Origin: an uncultured Oscillospiraceae bacterium
GTDB lineage: Bacteria > Bacillota > Clostridia > Oscillospirales > Oscillospiraceae
DNA: 64,000 bases
Direction: 5' to 3'
Assembly (NCBI GenBank): GCA_910585815.1
Contig: CAJUFJ010000009.1
Coordinates: 8,482 to 72,481, forward strand
How positions within the stretch are numbered: position 1 is the stretch's first letter; each line of letters starts with the position of its first letter. The notes below the pieces were generated by a model. The model was given only the letters and a program-made list of their open reading frames with translations. It was not told where the DNA came from and made no database searches. Position numbers and translations under genes: made by a program. Of this stretch, positions 42,498 through 50,930 are shown piece after piece.

Positions 42498-43924
42498 ACA
42501 TCAACGACTACCGCCGTGGGATGGACCAGATCGTCCCCGACGCCGCTTTAAAGGAGCGTATTATGAATCAGACAAAGAAAAAAAACATCTCAGCCCGCCG
42601 GGTCTTTGCCGGAGTTCTGGCCGCGGCCCTCTCCATCGCCTGCCTGATTACCGCCGCCTTCGCCGCCAGCCCGGAGCTGCGCACGGCCGTGCTGTCCTTC
42701 TTCCGCATGGAGGAGCGGGAGCAGGTGCCCAACAGCAGCGTCAGCCCGGGCGCCCCCGATATCAGTCAGGCGGAGATTGGGGAACTGGTCAAGGCCCAGT
42801 ATATCAAAATGGACAGCTACCAATATGGCTATTCCGGCGGCCTGCTCCACCACCTGACCTGGAGTGAGGACCGGAAGACCCTGGTAGACGCCAAATTTTG
42901 GGAGGCCCGGGAGAATGAGCTGATTCCCGTCCAGGTGGACATGCACACCAGTCAGGTGGACATCATGTTTAAAGGTCTCCACTATCAGGGGGAGTTCTGG
43001 TGGTTTATCCATGAGGGACAGCTGGACTATTTTACCACCGACAACCGCACATGGGACGAGGAGGGGGAGCACGCTTGGGACTGGAACTTCTCCTTCGTCC
43101 CCGGCCGCACCGACGTGCTTCTGCTCCGCCTGTCCACCGGGACACAGATGGAGTACAGGGAGTACCCCCTCCTCTACCATCTGGACACCGGCGAAACTGA
43201 GGAGCTGCTCGCCGGCGTGGACCCCAGCGTGATGGAGGAATCCGATGGCACCATCTGGTCCGACAGCTTCCGTCTGGCACTGATCGTTGGCCGGCCCAGC
43301 GAGGAGTTTCCCAACGCCCAGGAGTGGCTGTATGACCGGGAGACCGGGACCCTGACCGCTGTAAACACCCTGGGCGGCATAGGCGCGGACACAGCGGCCT
43401 TCGCGGATGATGATACCCTGATTCTCTACTGCTTCCGCTGCGATGAGGAGGACATGATCCAGGATGTTACCTTTTATTCTTATGATATCCCCTCTGGCCG
43501 CGCGACGAAGACGCTGGACGCCGTCCCCTATTACCGCAGCTGGGACGAGAAACCCAGCGGTGTGATGACCTTCGGCAGCCGCTGCGTCCTCATTTCGGAG
43601 GAGGGTCAGGTCCAGGTGGTGGACCTGAAAACCGGGGACCGGACCCTGCTGGGCGGTTTCACCTTCCGGAAAGGGGATAGTTTCCAGCTGAATCCCTCGG
43701 GAAACAGACTGCTGTACTTCTCCATGAATCCCAACACAGACAGCCTGGGCATCTCCCAGATCGGCGTGGCCGACCTGGAGAAGGGCATCTTCTTCGCCTT
43801 CGACCGGGAGGGCTATGAAAACCTCCACGAGGGCGGCATCGGCTGGAATGATGACAACACCGTGAGCATCCGCGCCAGCACCCTGGACAACGAGACGCAG
43901 TATCTGCTCATATACCAGTTTTAA
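42494..43924 (+). CDS. Membrane anti-sigma factor with large external domain
   Basis: A 476-residue partner of the ECF sigma, overlapping it by four bases. The N-terminus MNINDYRRGMDQIVPDAALKERI matches the short cytoplasmic sigma-binding segment of its counterpart at 34758-35573. One membrane helix (about 37-58) follows, then 415 external residues with repeating strands such as GTLTAVNTLGG and GQVQVVDLKTGDRTLLGG, which suggest a beta-propeller-like sensor. Ligand unknown. Terminator 43928-43962. Confidence 0.75.
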   Translation: MNINDYRRGMDQIVPDAALKERIMNQTKKKNISARRVFAGVLAAALSIACLITAAFAASPELRTAVLSFFRMEEREQVPNSSVSPGAPDISQAEIGELVKAQYIKMDSYQYGYSGGLLHHLTWSEDRKTLVDAKFWEARENELIPVQVDMHTSQVDIMFKGLHYQGEFWWFIHEGQLDYFTTDNRTWDEEGEHAWDWNFSFVPGRTDVLLLRLSTGTQMEYREYPLLYHLDTGETEELLAGVDPSVMEESDGTIWSDSFRLALIVGRPSEEFPNAQEWLYDRETGTLTAVNTLGGIGADTAAFADDDTLILYCFRCDEEDMIQDVTFYSYDIPSGRATKTLDAVPYYRSWDEKPSGVMTFGSRCVLISEEGQVQVVDLKTGDRTLLGGFTFRKGDSFQLNPSGNRLLYFSMNPNTDSLGISQIGVADLEKGIFFAFDREGYENLHEGGIGWNDDNTVSIRASTLDNETQYLLIYQF

Positions 43925-43927
43925 CGA

Positions 43928-43962
43928 AACAGGGACTGAGGCGGCCCGCCTCAGTCCCTGTT
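43928..43962. terminator. Bidirectional terminator between the anti-sigma gene and yebC
   Basis: AACAGGGACTGAGGCGG and CGCCTCAGTCCCTGTT, nearly perfect 16-bp stem between convergent genes. Confidence 0.88.
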
Positions 43963-43975
43963 GTATCTTCTCGCA

Positions 43976-44704
43976 TCAACCCTGGTCCCAGTTGTGGTAG
44001 ACGTTCTGCACGTCGTCGTTCTCCTCCAGCAGGTCGATGAGCTTCTCCATGTTCTTGATATCGCCCTCGTCGGTGAGGGTGACGTAGTTCTGAGGCACCA
44101 TCTGCACGCCGGCCTCCAGGAAGGTGTAGCCCTTGGCCTCCAGGGCCTCGGTGACGGCGGCGAAGGCGTCGGGGTCTGTGTACACCTGGAAAACCTCGTC
44201 GTCGGCCTGCATGTCGTCGGCGCCGGCCTCCAGGGCGTCCATCATGACGGTGTCCTCGTCCAGCTCCTCGGCCTCAATGATGATAACGCCCTTCCGGTCG
44301 AAGGACCAGGACACGCAGCCGGTGGCCCCCAGACCCTTGCCGTACTTGTCCAGCAGGTGGCGCACCTCGGGCGCGGTGCGGTTGCGGTTGTCGGTGAGGG
44401 CCTCCACGATAACGGCCACGCCGTTGGGGCCGTAGCCCTCGTAGACCACATTCTCGAAGCTGTCGGTGTTGCCCGAGCCCAGGGCCTTGTCGATGGTGCG
44501 CTTGATGTTGTCGTTGGGCATGTTGGCCGCCTTGGCCTTGGCGATTACCGTGGCCAGACGGGAATTGTTGGCCGGGTCGCCGCTGCCGCCCGTCTTCACC
44601 GCCACGATCATCTCACGGGCGATTTTGGTAAAAATCTGGGAGCGCTTGGCGTCCGCCGCCCCCTTGGTCTTTTGTATGTTGTGCCACTTGGAATGTCCGG
44701 ACAT
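43976..44704 (-). CDS. yebC: YebC/PmpR-family regulator or translation factor
   Basis: A 242-residue YebC-family protein: MSGHSKWHNIQKTKGAADAKR, NNSRLATVIAKAKAANMPNDNI, YEGYGPNGVAVIVE, and the acidic C-terminal domain. The family was annotated as DNA-binding transcriptional regulators; more recent work links members to resolving ribosome stalling at proline stretches. Full length. Own promoter 44740-44768. Confidence 0.95.
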   Translation of the reverse strand: MSGHSKWHNIQKTKGAADAKRSQIFTKIAREMIVAVKTGGSGDPANNSRLATVIAKAKAANMPNDNIKRTIDKALGSGNTDSFENVVYEGYGPNGVAVIVEALTDNRNRTAPEVRHLLDKYGKGLGATGCVSWSFDRKGVIIIEAEELDEDTVMMDALEAGADDMQADDEVFQVYTDPDAFAAVTEALEAKGYTFLEAGVQMVPQNYVTLTDEGDIKNMEKLIDLLEENDDVQNVYHNWDQG

Positions 44705-44739
44705 GAATATCTTCCCCTTCTTGTGTAATAGGCGGAAAG

Positions 44740-44768
44740 ATTATATCACTGTTTTTTCCGATATGCAA
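44740..44768 (-). promoter_or_regulatory. yebC promoter
   Basis: Minus strand: TTGCAT (44768-44763), 17 bases, TATAAT (44745-44740). Confidence 0.85.
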
Positions 44769-44808
44769 GCCCCAAAAGGCGTTTTCCCCGGAAAATAAAC
44801 CAAATATC

Positions 44809-44830
44809 CTGCGCCGGCCCCCCGGCGCAG
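44809..44830 (-). terminator. Terminator after the small XRE gene
   Basis: CTGCGCCGG and CCGGCGCAG stem, followed on the minus strand by GATATTTGGTTTATTTT. Confidence 0.65.
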
Positions 44831-44857
44831 AGACAGCTCCCGGCATTGCTGCCGAAA

Positions 44858-45061
44858 TCAGTCCTCGGTAAATTCAAACAGCTCCTCCACCGTCACACGA
44901 AAAACCTTTGCAATATCCATTGCCAGCTTCAGGGACGGATTATATCTTCCGTTTTCCAGATGTACAATCGTTTCCCGGCGGGCGTGTACCAATTCCGCCA
45001 GCTCGCTCTGCTTGAGTCCTGCCTTTTCCCGATATTCCTTGACCTTCGTTTTCAGGGCCAT
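44858..45061 (-). CDS. Small XRE-family regulator
   Basis: A 67-residue helix-turn-helix protein (MALKTKVKEYREKAGLKQSELAELVHARRETIVHLENGRYNPSLKLAMDIAKVF), like the compact YgzD/XRE regulators that travel with small membrane proteins. Its Shine-Dalgarno (AAGGGAG) lies inside the fossil 3' end at 45063-45113, and the fossil stop is one base from this ATG. Probably regulates its own module. Confidence 0.87.
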   Translation of the reverse strand: MALKTKVKEYREKAGLKQSELAELVHARRETIVHLENGRYNPSLKLAMDIAKVFRVTVEELFEFTED

Positions 45062-45062
45062 A

Positions 45063-45113
45063 TCAGACTCCCTTACTGTCCGTGGCGCAGAATATCGCGG
45101 ATTGAATTACAGC
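45063..45113 (-). pseudogene. Fossil 3' end of a second copy of the membrane-protein gene
   Basis: Read on the minus strand this gives AVIQSAIFCATDSKGV and a stop, against AVIRFIIFCVMDSKGV and a stop at the end of the intact gene (45126-45530). Only 17 codons survive, without a start. It directly precedes the XRE gene and supplies its ribosome binding site, which may be why it persists. Confidence 0.7.
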
Positions 45114-45125
45114 TGAAAGGCCGCC

Positions 45126-45530
45126 TCAGACTCCTTTACTGTCCATCACGCAAAATATGATGAACCGTATCACAGCCAATGCCAGAATCATCCCCACCAG
45201 CGCGTAGCCCGCCATAGTTCCGTCTATGGCCTTGACAGCACTGGCAAAGGCGATCACAATGGCGGCAGCCACCATGATTTTTAACCCAATCGCATCTGTT
45301 CTGCGCAGATTTTGAATTGCCAACTCGTCCTTTTCTTCCTTGCTGTACTTGCGAATGCGGGCCGCCTGTATGAGAAAAAATACAATGGTGAACGTAACAA
45401 CCGCATTCTGGATCACATCATAATAATCATGCCAATCCCGCCTTGCCCACATCCAGTAGTAGCTGACAAGGAGTATCGCATAAATAATTTTTGTTCCTAC
45501 AATTTCTTTCAGGGTAACCTTAGACTTCAT
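45126..45530 (-). CDS. Four-helix membrane protein of an XRE-linked module
   Basis: A 134-residue protein with two pairs of membrane segments (about 10-27 and 38-55; 85-103 and 110-128) and a charged cytoplasmic loop (RKYSKEEKDELAIQNLRRTD). Small integral membrane proteins of this type sit next to compact XRE regulators in many Firmicutes; function unknown. ATG 45530 has GGAGG upstream. Confidence 0.75.
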   Translation of the reverse strand: MKSKVTLKEIVGTKIIYAILLVSYYWMWARRDWHDYYDVIQNAVVTFTIVFFLIQAARIRKYSKEEKDELAIQNLRRTDAIGLKIMVAAAIVIAFASAVKAIDGTMAGYALVGMILALAVIRFIIFCVMDSKGV

Positions 45531-45650
45531 GGTTCATTCCTCCGTGTGACATATTTTTAACTCCCACGGTGTTATAAATATATCACCCGCCCCTGGCCTT
45601 GTCAACCATGAAATGTGAAGTATTTTTAACTTCTCACGCGGCTACTTTTC

Positions 45651-46229
45651 TTACAGCGCGGCCACTGCCTCCTCAATGGCCCCCTCCTCGGCCTGCATGG
45701 CGCGCAGGGTCATATCCAGGAGCTTGTCCAGCTCCCAGCCCAGCAGCTGAGCCCCGTTGGCGATGACGTCCCGGGAGCAGCCGGCGGCAAATTTCTTGTC
45801 CTTAAACTTCTTTTTCAGGGATTTCAGCTCCATATCCGCCGTGCTCTTGGAGGGCCGCATGAGGGCGGCCGCGCCGATCAGGCCGGTGAGCTCGTCGCTG
45901 GCGTAGAGCACCTTTTCCATCTCGTGCTCCGGCTTGATGTCCACCTGCAGGCCCCAGCCGTGGCTGGCGGTGGCCCGGATGATGGACTCCTCCACCCCGG
46001 CCTGGTGCATCAGCTCCTGGGATTTTTCGCAGTGCTCCTCGGGCCACATCTCAAAGTCCAGGTCGTGGAGCAGGCCCACAATGGACCAGTATTCCGCCTG
46101 ATCCCCGTAGCCCAGCTCCCGGGCGTACCAGCCCATCACATGCTCCACCGTGACAGCGTGGCGCAGGTGGAAGGGCTCTTTGTTGTACTTGGTCAGCAGG
46201 TCCCAGGCCTGGGAACGGGTTATGGACAT
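45651..46229 (-). CDS. HD-domain hydrolase
   Basis: A 192-residue HD-superfamily protein (RHAVTVEHVMGWYARELG, then IVGLLHDLDFEMWPE, then TASHGWG and SDELTGLI) with the His-Asp pair of metal-dependent phosphohydrolases, similar to predicted hydrolases found next to metabolic genes in clostridia. The natural substrate is unknown. ATG 46229 has AAGGAG upstream. Confidence 0.82.
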   Translation of the reverse strand: MSITRSQAWDLLTKYNKEPFHLRHAVTVEHVMGWYARELGYGDQAEYWSIVGLLHDLDFEMWPEEHCEKSQELMHQAGVEESIIRATASHGWGLQVDIKPEHEMEKVLYASDELTGLIGAAALMRPSKSTADMELKSLKKKFKDKKFAAGCSRDVIANGAQLLGWELDKLLDMTLRAMQAEEGAIEEAVAAL

Positions 46230-46257
46230 TGTAATCTCTCCTTGTTTCAAATAAAGC

Positions 46258-46285
46258 GGGCCGCCGAGGACGGCGGCCCCTACAC
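46258..46285 (-). terminator. Terminator of degV, also a GTAGGGG-edged palindrome
   Basis: GGGCCGCCG and CGGCGGCCC stem, with CTTTATTTG after it on the minus strand. The outer edge reads GTGTAGGGGCC on that strand, so a dispersed palindrome appears to serve as terminator for degV. Confidence 0.65.
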
Positions 46286-46311
46286 ATTATGAACACAAAT
46301 AACCCTTTTTG

Positions 46312-47145
46312 TCAATAGGCCACCACAATCCCGCCGTCGTAGGCGTAGACGCTGGTGATGCCCCCCGCCTCGGTAATGAGGATGTGGGCAAATTTGCACT
46401 TGGCCTCCACCATGGCCTTCACCTGAAAGGCCCGTTCCAGGCAGTTGCAGTGGCAGATGGCCAGGGTGCGGCCCACATGGGCGGCGTCGGCGGCAATCTT
46501 GTCCACCATTTTGGTCAACGCCTGCTTGATGGTGAGGGCCTGGCCCAGCTTGCAGATCTCCCCCTCGGGGGTGGCGGCCATAAACAGCTTGATTTTCAGC
46601 GCCCCGGTAATCACCGCCTGAAGCTTGGTGAGCCGGCCATTTTTCCGCAGGTTTTCCAGGCTCTCCAGCACAAAGAGGGTCTGCATCTGGTAGATAAACT
46701 GCTCCACCTCGGTGACCACCCGCTTGTAGGGCATCCCGGAGGAGGCCAGCCGGTGGATGGCCATGGCCACCAACAGCTCCCCGGAGGCGGCGGAACAGGA
46801 GTTGAACACGTGGACGTTAACCTCCGGGTTCTCCTCCTCCAGCAGCAGCCGGGCCTGCTCAGCGCTGTTGTGGGAGCCGCTGAGCAGCGCGGACAGGGTC
46901 ACTACATACACGTCGTCCGCCCCCCGGTAGGCGTCCAGATAGGCCTGGGGAGAGGGGCAGGAGGTGGTGGGGGCGTCCTCGCTCTGGCGCATGGCCCAGA
47001 GCAGATCGGCCTGGTCAAAGGTCTCGTCGTCCACAAAGGTGCTGCCGTTGGACTGAATGGTCAGGGGCACCTTGACAAAGACGGGGTCCTTCAGCATGGC
47101 GGGGGTCAGATCGCAGCAGCTGTCCACTACAATTTTGAAACTCAT
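46312..47145 (-). CDS. DegV-family fatty-acid-binding protein
   Basis: A 277-residue DegV protein (FKIVVDSCCDLTPAML, then TTSCPSPQAYLDAY, then VVTLSALLSGSHNSAEQA), binding a fatty acid in its cleft. In some Firmicutes such proteins (FakB) present fatty acids to the FakA kinase; whether this one does is not known. The start is ATG 47145, with GGAG at correct spacing; an in-frame TTG lies nine bases earlier. Confidence 0.9.
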   Translation of the reverse strand: MSFKIVVDSCCDLTPAMLKDPVFVKVPLTIQSNGSTFVDDETFDQADLLWAMRQSEDAPTTSCPSPQAYLDAYRGADDVYVVTLSALLSGSHNSAEQARLLLEEENPEVNVHVFNSCSAASGELLVAMAIHRLASSGMPYKRVVTEVEQFIYQMQTLFVLESLENLRKNGRLTKLQAVITGALKIKLFMAATPEGEICKLGQALTIKQALTKMVDKIAADAAHVGRTLAICHCNCLERAFQVKAMVEAKCKFAHILITEAGGITSVYAYDGGIVVAY

Positions 47146-47235
47146 ATGCTTCAACTCCAGACGTGGTTTTTTAAATTAGATTCTGACAACTAGTTTACCA
47201 CACCTTTTCGAGGTTGTAAAGGGGGAGAAAAACTA

Positions 47236-47760
47236 TTATTCATTTTTCTGTACTATTTCCTTTTCAAACCGGAACATTCCACCGTCATCATCCCTGTCCT
47301 CTGTCTCCTTTTCGTGAGGATCAGGATGCCCTTGATGAAAATACTCCACAATATGAAAACCACAACAGTTGACATAAAAATGGATATTTCTCTTTTCAAA
47401 ATAAGGTGTACAGGTTTCCCACAGCTCTGTATCAGGATGGAGCTCCTCAATTGCCCTCCAAATTGCTTTCCCAACACCTCTGCTTTGGAAACCGTACTTC
47501 ACATAAAGAAAATCCAGGTGGCCGCGCCGTGTGGTATTATCTACGACAATGATCGCACCGCCAACTATTTTTTTGTTTGCGACAGCTTTATAGGCAACAG
47601 CACCTTCTTGCATTAAAGAGAGGTCAATATCACCCTCAGGAAGTATCTCAGTAGCCGAGCTCCCAAATTCGCTTTCCGCTCCTTTTTGAAAAGCTTTCCG
47701 CATATCTCTTTTGAACTCGGAAATATCCTCTCCACAGACCGGGACAATGGAAATTTCCAT
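47236..47760 (-). CDS. GNAT-family N-acetyltransferase
   Basis: A 174-residue acetyltransferase. The acetyl-CoA loop QSRGVGKAIWRAIEE follows LDFLYVKYGF, and a C-terminal YFEKRNIHFYVNCCGFHIVEYFH fits motif B. Target unknown. It is less GC-rich than its neighbours, and it starts one base after the trmD stop. Confidence 0.88.
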   Translation of the reverse strand: MEISIVPVCGEDISEFKRDMRKAFQKGAESEFGSSATEILPEGDIDLSLMQEGAVAYKAVANKKIVGGAIIVVDNTTRRGHLDFLYVKYGFQSRGVGKAIWRAIEELHPDTELWETCTPYFEKRNIHFYVNCCGFHIVEYFHQGHPDPHEKETEDRDDDGGMFRFEKEIVQKNE

Positions 47761-47761
47761 T

Positions 47762-48502
47762 TTATTCCTCCTCCAGCTCCTTCAGCAGCTTCTGGTCCGA
47801 CTTGGAGGACAGGTCCAGCTTTTCATACAGGTCGGGCCGGCGCTCTCTGGTGCGGAGGATGGACTGCTTCCTGCGCCACTGGTCCACCCTGGCGTGGTTG
47901 CCCGACAGGAGGATGGGCGGCACCGCCCGGCCGTGCCACACCTCGGGGCGGGAGTACTGGGGGGCCTCCAGCATCCCATTCCAGTGGCTCTCGTTCTCGT
48001 AACAGGAGGGGTCGGACAGCACCCCGGGCACCAGGCGGCACACCGCGTCAGCCACCGCCATGGCAGGAATCTCACCGCCGGTCATGACGAAGTCGCCCAG
48101 GGAGATTTCCTCGTCCACACATTCCTCAATAAACCGCTCGTCGATGCCCTCGTAGTGACCGCAGACCAGAATCAAACGCTGGTAGTCGTCCTTTAAGCGC
48201 CGGGCGTCGGACTGGGTGAAGGTTTTCCCCGCCGGGGACATGTAGATGGTGTGGACCCGCTCCCCCGCCTCCTGGCAGATGTGCTTCCAGCAGCGGTAGA
48301 GGGGGTCGGCCTGCATCACCGCCCCCCGGCCGCCGCCGTAGGGGTAGTCGTCCACCTGCTTCTGCTTATTTACGGTGTAATCCCGAATCTGGTGGCAGTC
48401 CACCCGGATGTAGCCCCGCTCCTGTCCCCGGCCCAAAACCGACTCGCAGAGCATATCTCCCACCACATCGGGGAATAATGTCATAATATCAATATGGTAC
48501 AT
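47762..48502 (-). CDS. trmD: tRNA (guanine37-N1)-methyltransferase
   Basis: A 246-residue SPOUT enzyme that methylates G37 next to the anticodon and prevents frameshifting. MYHIDIMTLFP, DDYPYGGGRGAVMQ, LVCGHYEGIDERFIE, EEISLGDFVMTGGE and the C-terminal RPEVWHG are diagnostic. It is not beside rpsP/rimM/rplS as in many Firmicutes. ATG 48502 has AAAGGAG upstream. Promoter 48566-48594. Confidence 0.97.
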   Translation of the reverse strand: MYHIDIMTLFPDVVGDMLCESVLGRGQERGYIRVDCHQIRDYTVNKQKQVDDYPYGGGRGAVMQADPLYRCWKHICQEAGERVHTIYMSPAGKTFTQSDARRLKDDYQRLILVCGHYEGIDERFIEECVDEEISLGDFVMTGGEIPAMAVADAVCRLVPGVLSDPSCYENESHWNGMLEAPQYSRPEVWHGRAVPPILLSGNHARVDQWRRKQSILRTRERRPDLYEKLDLSSKSDQKLLKELEEE

Positions 48503-48520
48503 GATTTCATATCTCCTTTT

Positions 48521-48549
48521 GCAGGGCGTGAACACCGGGCACGCCCTAC
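48521..48549. repeat. TGTAGGG-edged palindrome in the trmD leader
   Basis: GGGCGTG (48524-48530) and CACGCCC (48540-48546); on the minus strand the edge reads TGTAGGG. It would form a hairpin in the trmD 5' leader just before the Shine-Dalgarno. Confidence 0.65.
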
Positions 48550-48565
48550 AGCAGTTCGAGGAAAT

Positions 48566-48594
48566 ATTATACGGGATTTATTTCCCTTTTGCAA
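48566..48594 (-). promoter_or_regulatory. trmD promoter
   Basis: Minus strand: TTGCAA (48594-48589), 17 bases, TATAAT (48571-48566). Confidence 0.85.
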
Positions 48595-48636
48595 CAGATT
48601 CCAGACAAAAAAACTATCGCACATTCACCCAAATTA

Positions 48637-48645
48637 TGCTATAAT
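48637..48645 (+). promoter_or_regulatory. Extended -10 of the flavodiiron gene
   Basis: TGCTATAAT, an extended -10 box; no good -35 box is present at 17 bases. Divergent from the trmD promoter. Confidence 0.65.
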
Positions 48646-48686
48646 AGCGAACGACAAAATTTCTGCACGAAAGCGAGGTTTTACCC

Positions 48687-50039
48687 ATGTACTGCACCCG
48701 CAAAATTACCGACGACCTGATCTGGATCGGCGCCAACGACCGCCAGCACCCGGTCTTCGAGGCGGCCCACCCCGTCCCCCGGGGGATGTCCTACAACTCC
48801 TACCTGCTGCTGGACGAGAAGACCGTCCTCTTTGACACGGTGGACCGGGCGGTCCAGACCCAGTTTATGGAGAATCTGGAGCACACCCTGAACGGCCGGG
48901 CGCTGGACTATATCTTTGTCCACCACATGGAGCCCGACCACGCCGCCACCCTGGGCGACCTGATGCTCCGCCACCCCGAGGCGAAAATCGTGTGCAACGG
49001 CAAGGCCATTAACATGATCCGCCAGTTCCACGCCGCCGACCCCAAGGGGGCCATCCTGGTGAACGAGGGGGACACCCTGTCCACCGGCCGGCACAACTTT
49101 ACCTTTGTGGCCGCCCCCATGGTCCACTGGCCCGAGGTGGTGGTGAGCTACGACTCCACCGACAAGATTCTCTTTTCCGCTGACGGCTTCGGCTCCTTCG
49201 GGGCGCTGAACGGCGTCCTCTTTGCCGACGAGATCGACTGGGAGCGGGACTGGCTGGACGAGGCCCGGCGGTACTACACCAACATCGTGGGCAAATACGG
49301 CCCCCAGGTGATGGCTCTGCTGAACAAGGCGTCCAAGCTGGACATCCAGATGATTTGCCCCCTTCACGGCCCCGTGTGGCGCAAGGATTTTTCCAGGATT
49401 ATCGACCGGTACGTGAAGTGGGCCAGCTACGAGCCCGAGGTCCAGGGCGTGGTGATCCCCTTCGCCTCCATCTACGGCAACACCGAGACCGCCGCCAGCA
49501 TCCTGGCCTGCCGCCTGGCCGAGCTGGGGGTGCCGGTGGAGATGCACGACGTGTCCGTCTCCCACTACTCCCATGTGCTGGCTGACTGCTTCAAGTACAG
49601 CCACATCGTCTTTGCCGCCCCCACCTTCAACAACGGCATTTTCGACCCCATGGAGCACCTGCTCCGGGACCTGGCCCACCACAACCTCCAAAACCGCAAG
49701 GTGGCCCTCATTCAGAACGGCTCCTGGGCCCCCGCCAGCGGCAAGCTGATGGCCGATATCCTGGGCGGCATGAAGAATATGGAGCTGCTCGAGACCCCTG
49801 TCACCCTCAAGTCCGCCCTGGCCCCCGGCCAGGAGGGCGAGCTGGAGGCCCTGGCCCGGGCCCTGGCCGCCTCTGTGAAGGGCGAGGAGCCCGCCCCTGT
49901 GCAGGAGGAGGTCCCCGCCAAGCCCAAGGGCTTTGTCTGCAAAATCTGCGGCTTCATCTATGAGAGCGACACCCTCCCTGACGACTACGTCTGTCCCATC
50001 TGCCGCCGCCCCGCCTCCGACTTCGAGCCGGTACAGTAA
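48687..50039 (+). CDS. Flavodiiron protein with fused rubredoxin
   Basis: A 450-residue protein with three parts. An N-terminal metallo-beta-lactamase-like di-iron domain carries HHMEPDH at 79-85. A flavodoxin domain follows (IYGNTETAASILACRLAEL, about 270). A C-terminal rubredoxin (412-450) carries CKICG and CPICR. Flavodiiron (FprA-type) proteins reduce O2 to water or NO to N2O and protect anaerobes; the fused rubredoxin would feed electrons directly. Monocistronic. Confidence 0.93.
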   Translation: MYCTRKITDDLIWIGANDRQHPVFEAAHPVPRGMSYNSYLLLDEKTVLFDTVDRAVQTQFMENLEHTLNGRALDYIFVHHMEPDHAATLGDLMLRHPEAKIVCNGKAINMIRQFHAADPKGAILVNEGDTLSTGRHNFTFVAAPMVHWPEVVVSYDSTDKILFSADGFGSFGALNGVLFADEIDWERDWLDEARRYYTNIVGKYGPQVMALLNKASKLDIQMICPLHGPVWRKDFSRIIDRYVKWASYEPEVQGVVIPFASIYGNTETAASILACRLAELGVPVEMHDVSVSHYSHVLADCFKYSHIVFAAPTFNNGIFDPMEHLLRDLAHHNLQNRKVALIQNGSWAPASGKLMADILGGMKNMELLETPVTLKSALAPGQEGELEALARALAASVKGEEPAPVQEEVPAKPKGFVCKICGFIYESDTLPDDYVCPICRRPASDFEPVQ

Positions 50040-50047
50040 TATGCAAA

Positions 50048-50078
50048 ATGCGCCGTCCCACCCGGGGACGGCGCATCT
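50048..50078. terminator. Bidirectional terminator between the flavodiiron gene and folD
   Basis: ATGCGCCGTCC and GGACGGCGCAT stem, followed by CTTTTCTATTTTTT on plus and by TTTTGCAT on minus. Confidence 0.9.
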
Positions 50079-50081
50079 TTT

Positions 50082-50927
50082 CTATTTTTTCCCGTGGCTC
50101 AGGGCGGCGGTGAGGGTGTTCTCCATCAGCACCGCCCGGGTAACGGGGCCCACGCCGCCGGGCACGGGGGTAATGTACGAGGCCTTTTGGGCCACAGCGC
50201 CGTAGTCCACATCGCCGCACAGCTTTCCCCGGTCATCCCGGTTGACGGCCACGTCGATGACTACCGCGCCCTCCTTTACCATGTCGGCGGTGATGAGACC
50301 GGTGTGGCCCGCCGCCGAGATGAGGATATCCGCCCGGCGGCACTCGGCGGCCAAGTCGGGGGTTCTGGTGTGGCAGACGGTGACGGTGCAGTCCCGGCGC
50401 AGCAGCAGCATGGCCTGGGGCTTGCCCACAATGTTGGACCGGCCCACCATGGTGCAGTTTTTATAGGCCGGGTCGATGTTGTACTCCGCCAGCAGCCGCA
50501 TCACCCCCGCCGGGGTGCAGGGCCAAAAGCAGTCCACCCCCAGGGTCAGGTCCCCCACGTTGGAGGGGTGGACGCAGTCCACATCCTTGTCCGGACGGAT
50601 GGCCAGCTGGATGGCCCGATCGTCCAAATGTTCGGGCAGGGGAAACTGGACCAGGATGCCGTCGATGCCCTCCCGCTCATTCAAAAAGTGGATTACGTCC
50701 AGCAGCTCCCGCTGGGGCACGTCCTCGGGCAGGCGGTAGGTCTCATAGTAGATGCCGCACTGCTGGCAGTCCTTCCGTTTGCCCGCCTCGTAGACCTGGG
50801 CGGCGGGGTCCTCCCCCACCAGCACCATGGCCATCCCCGGCTTGCGCTCCATCTGCTCCACTTGGAGCCGGACCTGCTCCCTGATTTTGGCCGCCAGGGC
50901 CTTTCCATCCATAACAACAGCCGCCAT
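50082..50927 (-). CDS. folD: Methylenetetrahydrofolate dehydrogenase/cyclohydrolase
   Basis: A 281-residue bifunctional enzyme of one-carbon metabolism, converting 5,10-methylene-THF to 10-formyl-THF. The active-site segment has Tyr and Lys (VYEAGKRKDC), then GILVQFPLPEHLD, the NADP-binding VGRSNIVGKPQAMLLL and the C-terminal PVPGGVGPVTRAVLMENT. Standard length. GGAGGAATGAGCC before ATG 50927 overlaps the end of lgt, so the two are coupled. Confidence 0.96.
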   Translation of the reverse strand: MAAVVMDGKALAAKIREQVRLQVEQMERKPGMAMVLVGEDPAAQVYEAGKRKDCQQCGIYYETYRLPEDVPQRELLDVIHFLNEREGIDGILVQFPLPEHLDDRAIQLAIRPDKDVDCVHPSNVGDLTLGVDCFWPCTPAGVMRLLAEYNIDPAYKNCTMVGRSNIVGKPQAMLLLRRDCTVTVCHTRTPDLAAECRRADILISAAGHTGLITADMVKEGAVVIDVAVNRDDRGKLCGDVDYGAVAQKASYITPVPGGVGPVTRAVLMENTLTAALSHGKK

Positions 50928-50930
50928 GGC

